52,405 nucleotides of DNA from Campylobacteraceae bacterium. GTDB lineage: Bacteria > Campylobacterota > Campylobacteria > Campylobacterales > Sulfurovaceae. Positions 42,591 to 49,428 of this stretch are shown in pieces. Below the pieces are notes generated by a model. It saw only the letters and a program-made list of their open reading frames with translations, had not been told where the DNA came from and did not search any database. The stretch is from assembly GCA_027038295.1 (NCBI GenBank), contig JALVXD010000082.1, positions 1 through 52,405 on the forward strand, in the 5' to 3' direction. Within the stretch, counting starts at the first letter, position 1. Every line of letters starts with the position of its first letter. Both the position numbers and the translations under genes were made by a program.

Positions 42591-42935
42591 ATGGTAAGTA
42601 GAGTAAATATTATAGACAACAAAGGAAATATGGCTATTATAGAAGTTCCTCCTTATGTAACAGAGGTACTTCAAGAGTTAGAGGTTGGGGAGTTGTCAAC
42701 CTTTGATACGGTGATGGAGTTTTGTCATATATACAATTTAAAAGTTATAGAGTTTAATGGAAAAGTAATCAATAAATATACAACCTGTATAGATGTCAAT
42801 GATTCGGCTATTGTTTTAGATGGAGATAATAGTCTTATCTATATTGAACTAGAAGATACAACGGTTACATTTGAAGATTCAAAAACGTGTGTATTCAGAA
42901 AGTTTAATAAATTTCTTTCTAAATATATGAAGTAA
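42591..42935 (+). CDS. Unknown small protein ending the pilus operon
   Basis: I do not recognise this 114-residue protein. It is acidic, has no signal peptide and no membrane helix, and looks alpha/beta: INNKGNMAIIEVPPYVTEVLQEL, then alternating strands (AIVLDGDNSLIYIELEDTTVTFEDSKTCVFRKF). Three Cys residues (in FCHIY, YTTCID, KTCVF) do not form a known motif. AAAGGAGAA precedes its ATG 15 bases after mshG, so it belongs to the operon. It occupies the place where Vibrio has mshF and the pilin genes. A cytoplasmic regulator or adaptor of the ATPase/platform is possible, but only by position. Confidence 0.7.
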   Translation: MVSRVNIIDNKGNMAIIEVPPYVTEVLQELEVGELSTFDTVMEFCHIYNLKVIEFNGKVINKYTTCIDVNDSAIVLDGDNSLIYIELEDTTVTFEDSKTCVFRKFNKFLSKYMK

Positions 42936-42976
42936 AACAATGATTGAAGTAGGTTTTTCTTAATTGTCTCCAAACA

Positions 42977-42985
42977 TGTTATAAT
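42977..42985 (+). promoter_or_regulatory. Extended -10 of a probably leaderless mRNA
   Basis: TGTTATAAT has TATAAT at 42980-42985. The ATG of the radical SAM gene is at 42991, so transcription, normally starting about 7 bases after the -10, would begin on or next to the A of ATG. No Shine-Dalgarno lies between. Confidence 0.6.
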
Positions 42986-42990
42986 TTTAA

Positions 42991-43860
42991 ATGAAATTTT
43001 ACCGAATATATATAGAATTAACCAATATTTGTGGGCTTAGATGCACTTTTTGTCCTACTAAAAACTTGCCCAATACCACCATGAGTCTTGAGCTTTTTGA
43101 GTCAGTAGTAAAACAGAGTAAAGCTTTTACCAATGAGATTGCCTGTCATGTGGTGGGTGACCCTTTGACCCTTTCTAACTTAAATGACTATTTGGATGTT
43201 ATTCATAAATATAAAATGAAAGCACTCTTGACAACTTCTGGCTATTTTATGAAAAAACATAGCCATGAGACCCTTTTTCATCCACCTGTAAAACAGATAA
43301 ATATCTCACTTAATGCCTTCAATAAGAATGATACCTCTATAACTTTTGAACAGTACATGAAGCCTATTTTAGAGCTTTGTCATGAAAAAGTTAGGCAAAA
43401 AAAAGAGTTATTTATAAATCTACGTATGTGGAATCTTGATGAGATTATGAGTGAAGAGGCTTTTAACTTGGAACTTTTTTCTTTACTAGAGAGAGAGTTT
43501 GATGTTAGTTTAGATTTAAATAGCTTAGACCCTAAAGAGAAGAAGAGCATACGACTTGATAACAAAGTGTTGCTTCATTTTGATAACTATTTTGAGTGGC
43601 CCTCGTTGTCAAATCCTAACTATGGTCATGGTACTTGTCAAGGTTTGAGTTCTCACATAGGAGTTTTGGCAACAGGGGAGGTTATTCCTTGTTGTTTGGA
43701 CAATGATGCTGTAATGAAACTGGGGTCTTTGAAAGAGCAGAGTTTAGAGGAAATAGTCTATGGTAAAAGAGCTACATCTATGATAAATGGATTTAAGAAA
43801 AGTTACTGTTCAGAAGAGATGTGCTTAAAATGTGCGTATAAGAGCCGATTTAATACTTAA
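42991..43860 (+). CDS. Radical SAM/SPASM-domain protein, substrate unknown
   Basis: The 289-residue protein has the radical SAM cluster motif CGLRCTFC with Cys14, Cys18 and Cys21 (CxxxCxxC). Its C-terminal SPASM-like region has several cysteines (GHGTCQGLSSH, GEVIPCCLDND, KKSYCSEEMCLKCAYKSRF) likely to bind an auxiliary iron-sulfur cluster. SPASM proteins modify peptides, proteins or small molecules. No precursor peptide with a clear leader-core layout lies beside it; the 114-residue gene upstream is the nearest candidate partner but is not typical. The promoter suggests a leaderless mRNA. The family is clear; the reaction is not. Confidence 0.86.
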   Translation: MKFYRIYIELTNICGLRCTFCPTKNLPNTTMSLELFESVVKQSKAFTNEIACHVVGDPLTLSNLNDYLDVIHKYKMKALLTTSGYFMKKHSHETLFHPPVKQINISLNAFNKNDTSITFEQYMKPILELCHEKVRQKKELFINLRMWNLDEIMSEEAFNLELFSLLEREFDVSLDLNSLDPKEKKSIRLDNKVLLHFDNYFEWPSLSNPNYGHGTCQGLSSHIGVLATGEVIPCCLDNDAVMKLGSLKEQSLEEIVYGKRATSMINGFKKSYCSEEMCLKCAYKSRFNT

Positions 43861-43923
43861 ACTCTATATTGATATTTATTTTTAATTGTTTTTGTTATTT
43901 TTTATTATAATTAAGTTTAACTG

Positions 43924-43932
43924 TGATATTAT
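43924..43932 (+). promoter_or_regulatory. Putative extended -10 of the 95-aa exported coiled-coil gene
   Basis: TGATATTAT (TATTAT at 43927-43932) lies 29 bases before the ATG, followed by a good AAGGAGTGA ribosome site. Confidence 0.42.
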
Positions 43933-43960
43933 GGTTAATAAAGATAATAAGGAGTGACAG

Positions 43961-44248
43961 ATGTTAAAAAAAGTACTAATCGGTCTTAGTTTGGTTTTAA
44001 TTGTTGCCATGGCGAATGAAGGTCAGAAGAGTTATCATGAGATTGATGTTAAAACTGAGAACTATATACTAAAATTAAAGCTAGAAATTTTTGAACTCAA
44101 AGAGCAAAACTCTGAACTAAAAAATGTTATCGAACAATTGGAATTAAAGGAATCTAACTCTACTATAGTTGGAGAGAAGCTTGATAGAGCCCAAGCGATA
44201 GCAAAACTCAGAAGAGATTTGAGTTCAAGAAAAGAGATGTATCAATAA
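43961..44248 (+). CDS. Small exported coiled-coil protein, unknown
   Basis: This 95-residue protein has a signal peptide (KKVLIGLSLVLIVAMANE) with a cleavage site near Ala17-Asn18. A single long coiled coil follows (ENYILKLKLEIFELKEQNSELKNVIEQLELKE) with heptad-spaced Leu and Ile, and the end is basic. It should reside in the periplasm as a dimer. It is not a pilin: there is no Gly-Phe cleavage motif. AAGGAG precedes the ATG and it has its own likely promoter. No known family is recognised; it may act in the envelope near the pilus or heme genes, but nothing ties it to them. Confidence 0.65.
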   Translation: MLKKVLIGLSLVLIVAMANEGQKSYHEIDVKTENYILKLKLEIFELKEQNSELKNVIEQLELKESNSTIVGEKLDRAQAIAKLRRDLSSRKEMYQ

Positions 44249-44286
44249 TAGGCTAACCTACAACATAAAATGCTAAAATACTCGCC

Positions 44287-44292
44287 TATAAT
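44287..44292 (+). promoter_or_regulatory. -10 promoter of the hemH operon
   Basis: TATAAT lies 34 bases before the hemH TTG start, predicting a leader of about 22 bases that contains a strong AGGAGGAG ribosome site. Confidence 0.55.
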
Positions 44293-44320
44293 TATAGCCT
44301 GATTTTTAGGAGGAGTTTTT

Positions 44321-45259
44321 TTGAAAAAAGCATTAATGTTACTAAATATGGGTGGTCCTAACTCTGTTGATGAGGTTGAGATGTTTTTACAGAATATGTT
44401 TTCCGATAAAAATATCTTAACCATGGACAGGTACACCCGTAAACTTGTTGCTGGTATTATTATTTATAAACGGCTTGATGAGGTTAAAGAGAACTTTGTC
44501 AAGCATTTAGGTGGAAAGTCTCCTCTACCAACGCTTACAAACAGACTCATAAAAAAACTTAATAATAAGCTCGGTATCCCCATAGCTCCTGCCATGCGTT
44601 ATGTTCCTCCTTTTGCAACACCTGCACTTGAAAAATTTAAAGCTGAAGGCATTGAAGAGCTACTCCTTTTTCCTATGTATCCTCAGTACTCTACCACGAC
44701 TACACTTTCATCGGTTGAAGATATAGAAGAGCGATGTGCTTTATTGGATTATGCTCCTAAAATTACTCTTATAGAGCCTTATTATGATGATTATGACTAT
44801 ATTAAAATGTCAGTAGAGAAAATCATGGAAGCATTAGAAAACAAAAAGAGTGAAGATTATGATTTACTTCTTTCAGCTCATGGTTTGCCCATGAGTATCA
44901 TCAAAGCAGGTGACCCCTATCAAAATCAGATAGAGGCAAATGTCTCAGCCCTAAAAATTTATCTGCATGAACGAGGGGTTAAATTTAATAACATTAAGTT
45001 GGTTTATCAGTCAAAAGTAGGTAGCTCAGCATGGTTAGAGCCCAACTTGGTAGATGTGCTTCGTAACCCTTATCATAGAAAAGTTCTTATCTACCCTTTG
45101 GCATTTACGGTTGATAACTCTGAAACGGTTTATGAACTGGACATTGAGCATAGAGAGATAGCTGATAAGATAAAATATGATGACTATAGAGTGGCAAAAT
45201 GTTTCAATGATGATGATGCTTTTGTAGACCTTATAGTAAAAAAAGTTAAAGAATTATAA
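44321..45259 (+). CDS. hemH: Ferrochelatase
   Basis: HemH inserts ferrous iron into protoporphyrin IX to finish heme. The 312-residue protein has LMLLNMGGPNSVDEVEMFLQNMFSD at the start and MRYVPPFATPALEKF in the middle. The catalytic His187 lies in LLSAHGLP, and YPLAFTVDNSETVYELDIEHRE holds the second conserved acidic site. Translation starts at TTG (44321) behind AGGAGGAG (44308-44315), one of the strongest ribosome sites in the window, which may offset the weak start codon. It opens a three-gene run with yigZ and dedA, joined by TAATG overlaps. Confidence 0.95.
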   Translation: MKKALMLLNMGGPNSVDEVEMFLQNMFSDKNILTMDRYTRKLVAGIIIYKRLDEVKENFVKHLGGKSPLPTLTNRLIKKLNNKLGIPIAPAMRYVPPFATPALEKFKAEGIEELLLFPMYPQYSTTTTLSSVEDIEERCALLDYAPKITLIEPYYDDYDYIKMSVEKIMEALENKKSEDYDLLLSAHGLPMSIIKAGDPYQNQIEANVSALKIYLHERGVKFNNIKLVYQSKVGSSAWLEPNLVDVLRNPYHRKVLIYPLAFTVDNSETVYELDIEHREIADKIKYDDYRVAKCFNDDDAFVDLIVKKVKEL

Positions 45260-45810
45260 TGCAAACTATAGAGAAATCTTTTGTTGGAAACTATGAAGTA
45301 AAAAAGTCTAAGTTTATAGCTCATTTAGTATCTATAGCTGAATATAAAGGCTTACAAGAGAAGTTAAAAGCTGAACATCCAAAAGCTAGACATGTTATTT
45401 ATGCCTTGCGTTACCTCAATGAGTTTGACCAAATAGTAGAAAACTCTTCAGATGACGAAGAACCAAAAGGAGCTGCTGGAGTTCCTTCTCTTAATGTACT
45501 TCGAGGGGAAGAGCTTATCAATGTAGCACTGCTTACGGTGCGTTACTTTGGTGGAACAAAACTAGGAATAGGGGGCATGGCTAGAGCCTATGCTTCTGCT
45601 GTCAAAGCAGTGGTAGCTGAGGCAGAATTAATAAAGTATGAGAAAGAGTTTCTTTATGAATTTGATACTACTTATTCTGATGTGCAAAGAACTGAATATA
45701 TGTTAAAAAAGTTAGAGATAGTTCAAGTAGAGCGAGAATTTTTAGGTGATAAAGTGGCTTGGAAAATACGAGCTAATGAAGAGAAATTAAATAAATTTAA
45801 GGAAGCGTAA
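45259..45810 (+). CDS. yigZ: YigZ/IMPACT family protein
   Basis: The 183-residue protein has the IMPACT N-terminal domain signatures [23 protein letters not shown] and [17 protein letters not shown], followed by a small C-terminal domain. The biochemical role in bacteria is not settled; the fold resembles ribosomal S5 domain 2 and nucleic-acid binding is suspected. It lies between hemH and a DedA gene with 1-base TAATG overlaps at both ends, so all three should be translated together. The link to heme is by co-transcription only. Confidence 0.88.
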   Translation: MQTIEKSFVGNYEVKKSKFIAHLVSIAEYKGLQEKLKAEHPKARHVIYALRYLNEFDQIVENSSDDEEPKGAAGVPSLNVLRGEELINVALLTVRYFGGTKLGIGGMARAYASAVKAVVAEAELIKYEKEFLYEFDTTYSDVQRTEYMLKKLEIVQVEREFLGDKVAWKIRANEEKLNKFKEA

Positions 45811-46412
45811 TGTTACATGAAATAGTGAATATGGTAGTAGAATTGGTTAGTCAGTTTGGCTATTTGGGAATATTTATAATGATGTTTTTAGAGAGTACTT
45901 TTTTCCCTTTTCCAAGTGAAGTGGCTATGGTACCAGCTGGGTATTTGGCAGCTAAGGGTGAGATGAACTTGATAATTGCTATTGTTGTTGGAACAGTTGG
46001 GTCATTGACGGGGGCTTTGTTTAACTACTATTTGGCACGAAAATATGGACGAAAAGGGGTACTTCGTTTTGGGAAGTATTTTTTCTTTACAGAAGAGAAG
46101 TTACAGAGAATGGAAGCATTTTTTGTAAATCATGGCTCATTTTCTACTTTTGTAGCTCGTCTTATTCCTGGGGTTCGTCAGTTGGTGTCTCTTCCTGCAG
46201 GTCTTTCAAAAATGCCTTTAGATAAGTTTGCTCTACACACAGTTTTAGGTGCTGGATTATGGGTCACAGTTTTAGCACTTTTAGGGTACTTTTTAGGTGA
46301 TAATGAGGCACTCATAAAAGAGTATCTACATCAAATTGTTTTAGTTACCTTGGGATTAATTGTCATTGCTTCTATGATATATATATTTATGAATAAAAGA
46401 ATTAAGAAGTAA
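45810..46412 (+). CDS. dedA: DedA-family inner-membrane protein
   Basis: The 200-residue polytopic protein belongs to the DedA (VTT/SNARE-associated) family of lipid-carrier transporters, some of which flip undecaprenyl phosphate or phospholipids. It has [22 protein letters not shown] and the re-entrant loop motif [19 protein letters not shown]. Several hydrophobic helices follow, ending in [17 protein letters not shown]. The acidic Glu in FPSE and the two Arg residues around RLIPGVRQ, important in the family, are present. The actual lipid substrate cannot be read. It ends the hemH run. Confidence 0.9.
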   Translation: MLHEIVNMVVELVSQFGYLGIFIMMFLESTFFPFPSEVAMVPAGYLAAKGEMNLIIAIVVGTVGSLTGALFNYYLARKYGRKGVLRFGKYFFFTEEKLQRMEAFFVNHGSFSTFVARLIPGVRQLVSLPAGLSKMPLDKFALHTVLGAGLWVTVLALLGYFLGDNEALIKEYLHQIVLVTLGLIVIASMIYIFMNKRIKK

Positions 46413-46424
46413 GAAAAATATAGA

Positions 46425-46430
46425 TATAAT
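46425..46430 (+). promoter_or_regulatory. -10 promoter of proA
   Basis: TATAAT lies 29 bases before the proA ATG, in the 41-base gap after dedA. AAAAGGGA near 46438 is the ribosome site. Confidence 0.5.
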
Positions 46431-46453
46431 GAGATTAAAAAGGGATATTTTAT

Positions 46454-47686
46454 ATGAAAGATTTTTTAAGAAAAGCTAAGGCATCTACACAGGTTATAGC
46501 AACATTAGATGGAAAAACAAAAAATAGAATTTTAAATGAGATGGCAGATGCTCTGTTAGAGAACGCTTCATCTATAGTATCTGCAAATGAAAAAGATATG
46601 CAAGCAGGTAAAGAGAATAACTTAGACTCTGCACTACTTGATAGGTTGTTACTAGATGAAAGTAGAGTGTCAGCCATAGCACAATCACTTAGAGAAATAG
46701 CAGGTCTCAAAGAGCCAGTAGGGCGTGTTTTAGAGGGTTGGGTAACAGATGATAACTTGCGTATAGAAAAAGTCTCTGTGCCTATTGGTGTGGTGGGAGT
46801 CATTTATGAGTCTCGTCCAAATGTTACCTCTGATGTGGCTGCTTTATGTTTTAAAAGTGGAAATGTAGCCATATTAAAAGGGGGTAAAGAGGCTGAACAC
46901 TCAAACTTTGCTATTGCTAAAGTATTGCAAAGTGTGTTGAGTAACAATAATTTGCCAGTTGAGCTTATATCTCTGTTACCTGACTCTTCAAGAGAGGGTG
47001 TGGCTAAGTTGATTAAAGAAGATGCGTATGTAGATTTAATTGTTCCTCGTGGTGGTGAAGGGTTGATACGTTATATATCTCAAAATTCATCTGTTCCTGT
47101 AGTTAAGCATGATAAGGGTTTGTGTCATACCTATATTCATGCCAATGCAAACTTGAATAAAGCTGTAGAGATAGCTCTTAATGCAAAGTGTCAACGCCCA
47201 GGGGTTTGTAATGCTATGGAGACACTTCTTGTGGACAAAGCAGTTGCAAAAGATATACTACCTGCACTCTATAAACGTTTTGTAGATGCTGGTACAAAGC
47301 TTAAAGGTTGTGCTGCTACGAAGCAGTTTATATTTATAGACTCTGCTACCGATGAAGACTATAATACAGAGTATTTAGCCAATGAGCTTAATATTAAAAT
47401 AGTAGAGGGTGTTGATGCTGCTATAGCTCATATTACCCATTATGGTTCTGGTCACTCTGAGGCTATTGTTACTGAAAATCACAGCGTTGCAGAGAAGTTC
47501 TTAGATACCATTGATGCTGCTTGTGTATATGTGAATGCCAGTACACGTTTTACTGATGGTGGGGCATTTGGATTTGGTGCAGAGGTTGGGATTTCTACCA
47601 ACAAACTTCATGCTAGAGGACCCATGGGAATAAATGAACTAACAACCTATAAATTTAAAATATATGGTAGTGGACAAGTAAGATAG
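46454..47686 (+). CDS. proA: Gamma-glutamyl phosphate reductase
   Basis: ProA reduces gamma-glutamyl phosphate to glutamate semialdehyde with NADPH, the second step of proline synthesis. The 410-residue aldehyde-dehydrogenase-fold protein has PIGVVGVIYESRPNVTSDVAALC, LKGGKEAEHSN and LIVPRGGEGLIRYI. The catalytic Cys252 is in RPGVCNAMETLL, and the C-terminal block is FTDGGAFGFGAEVGISTNKLHARGPMG. The kinase ProB is not next to it. It may be followed by the outer-membrane gene in the same transcript, since only 20 bases separate them. Confidence 0.96.
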   Translation: MKDFLRKAKASTQVIATLDGKTKNRILNEMADALLENASSIVSANEKDMQAGKENNLDSALLDRLLLDESRVSAIAQSLREIAGLKEPVGRVLEGWVTDDNLRIEKVSVPIGVVGVIYESRPNVTSDVAALCFKSGNVAILKGGKEAEHSNFAIAKVLQSVLSNNNLPVELISLLPDSSREGVAKLIKEDAYVDLIVPRGGEGLIRYISQNSSVPVVKHDKGLCHTYIHANANLNKAVEIALNAKCQRPGVCNAMETLLVDKAVAKDILPALYKRFVDAGTKLKGCAATKQFIFIDSATDEDYNTEYLANELNIKIVEGVDAAIAHITHYGSGHSEAIVTENHSVAEKFLDTIDAACVYVNASTRFTDGGAFGFGAEVGISTNKLHARGPMGINELTTYKFKIYGSGQVR

Positions 47687-47706
47687 TTCTGTCTACTAAT
47701 TACCAA

Positions 47707-49428
47707 ATGAGATATATTTTACTTTTTGTTATTTTTACTACATTTATAAGTTCTAAGACGCTTGGTGACTCTATGTTTACCATAACTTTTGAAGGTAATA
47801 AGCATGTTAGTAGCTCTGATTTAGAAAAGTTTGTTGGAGCAAAACGACCTTTATTTATAAAAAGATTATGGACAAAAGATGAAGCAAAAATAAACAGTAT
47901 ACTTTTACCAAAACTCGATGAGACTTTTCAACATTTTTATAAAAACGAGGGTTTCTATGATGCCAATGTTACTCATGTACTGGGTGACTACAAGAGTGTA
48001 AAGTTTATAATTAAAGAGAATAGACCTATAATTATAGATAAAATTATGATTGATAGTGACTTAGATATATCTGATACCATTACGCTTGAAGAGCATAGTC
48101 GTTTTAGAGCAGAGGATTTTACTCAGACTAAAAAAAATATAAAAAAACTTCTTCTCTCGGAGGGATATTGTAGTCCAAAACTGGATACTAAAGCCTATTT
48201 GGACATAGAAGAGTATAATGCAACGATTAAGATAAAGTTAGAAAAACAGAAAATATGTCATTTTGGTAATATTACCATAGAAACCTCTTCCCCTACGATG
48301 AGTAATGACATTATTCTTTCTCGTCTACAGTTTGAAGAGGGTGATGTTTTTGATATTAATAAAATAAAAGAGAGCTATGAGTCTCTTTATGGTCTGGAGG
48401 CTTTTGACCAAATTAATTTAGATTATAGTTTGAATATCTATAATAAAAAACCTGTAAAGATTAAATATAAAGAGATTCAACATAATATTCACTCTCGTAT
48501 TGGTGTTGGGTATGCTACTGATTTGAAGTTTCAAGCCAAGTATCAGTGGGAGTATAAAAATTATCATGGCAATGGTAAAAAACTTAGTTTTGATACCTTG
48601 GTATCAGAAAAACAAAAAAGGGTAGAGAACAGTTTTTTTATTCCCTATGTTTTTTCTTTTTATAATTATCATATGGATTTTCAAAACAGTATTGGGTATT
48701 CTGAAGAGAGAAATATTCATGAGTATGATGAGAAAGTTTTTTATGATAAATTCTATTTTTCTCATAAAAGCAGTCGCTGGTACAACAGTTTTGGTTTTGG
48801 TATAGAAAATAGAGATATTTCAAATGATAAAACATTTTTCTTAATTTACCCTTTCATGAAATTGGTTTATGACAGACGTGATTCAAAGCTTAATCCCACA
48901 AAAGGTATCTACTTTTCACATGAGATGGAGTATGGCTTACCTTATTCAGCAGACAGTACTACGTATTTAAAATACATAGAAGAGTTTAGGGCTATTTATA
49001 CACTAAATGACATAACCCTTTCTGCTGTAGGTAGAATGGGAGCTATTGAAGTTTATAGCAACGATATGCCTGAGTCAAAAAAGTTTTTTGCTGGGGGAGC
49101 CTTTTCAAATAGAGCCTATGGTTATGATAGAATAGGAATCGTAGAGAGTCAAATAAAAGATTCGGTAGAGGGTGGTTCTACTCTTGCCAACTTAAGTGTT
49201 GAAGCCAACTTTCCTATTTATAAAAAAATTAGAGGTGCTTTTTTTACAGACAATACAATGATATCTGAAAATCAAGGTATATGGGAATTTTCTAATAATG
49301 TGATAAGCTCAGTAGGTTTAGGTTTTAGGTACATGACCCCCATTGGTCCATTTAAAATAGACATGGGATTTAATGTTAAAGACAGTCATCAAAATGCTGT
49401 TCATTTTCAGGTAGGACAATCATTTTGA
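47707..49428 (+). CDS. tamA: TamA-like outer-membrane protein of the BamA/Omp85 superfamily
   Basis: The 573-residue protein has a signal peptide (ILLFVIFTTFISSKTLG) and three POTRA-like domains (about 24-260; MFTITFEGNKHVSSSDLEKFV begins the first). A 16-strand barrel follows, with KLVYDRRDSKLNPTKGIYFSHEMEYGLP and the lid motif region FFAGGAFSNRAYGYDRIG (the RGY-like loop). The last strand ends in Phe (VHFQVGQSF), as the BAM machine requires. The size and the tamB gene directly downstream make it TamA and not BamA. It overlaps tamB by 4 bases. Confidence 0.9.
   Translation: MRYILLFVIFTTFISSKTLGDSMFTITFEGNKHVSSSDLEKFVGAKRPLFIKRLWTKDEAKINSILLPKLDETFQHFYKNEGFYDANVTHVLGDYKSVKFIIKENRPIIIDKIMIDSDLDISDTITLEEHSRFRAEDFTQTKKNIKKLLLSEGYCSPKLDTKAYLDIEEYNATIKIKLEKQKICHFGNITIETSSPTMSNDIILSRLQFEEGDVFDINKIKESYESLYGLEAFDQINLDYSLNIYNKKPVKIKYKEIQHNIHSRIGVGYATDLKFQAKYQWEYKNYHGNGKKLSFDTLVSEKQKRVENSFFIPYVFSFYNYHMDFQNSIGYSEERNIHEYDEKVFYDKFYFSHKSSRWYNSFGFGIENRDISNDKTFFLIYPFMKLVYDRRDSKLNPTKGIYFSHEMEYGLPYSADSTTYLKYIEEFRAIYTLNDITLSAVGRMGAIEVYSNDMPESKKFFAGGAFSNRAYGYDRIGIVESQIKDSVEGGSTLANLSVEANFPIYKKIRGAFFTDNTMISENQGIWEFSNNVISSVGLGFRYMTPIGPFKIDMGFNVKDSHQNAVHFQVGQSF

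Noticed and set aside
43961-44248. The 95-aa exported protein as a missing pilin of the msh-like operon
   Set aside because: It has an ordinary signal peptide with no prepilin-peptidase motif and a soluble coiled coil instead of a hydrophobic pilin helix.
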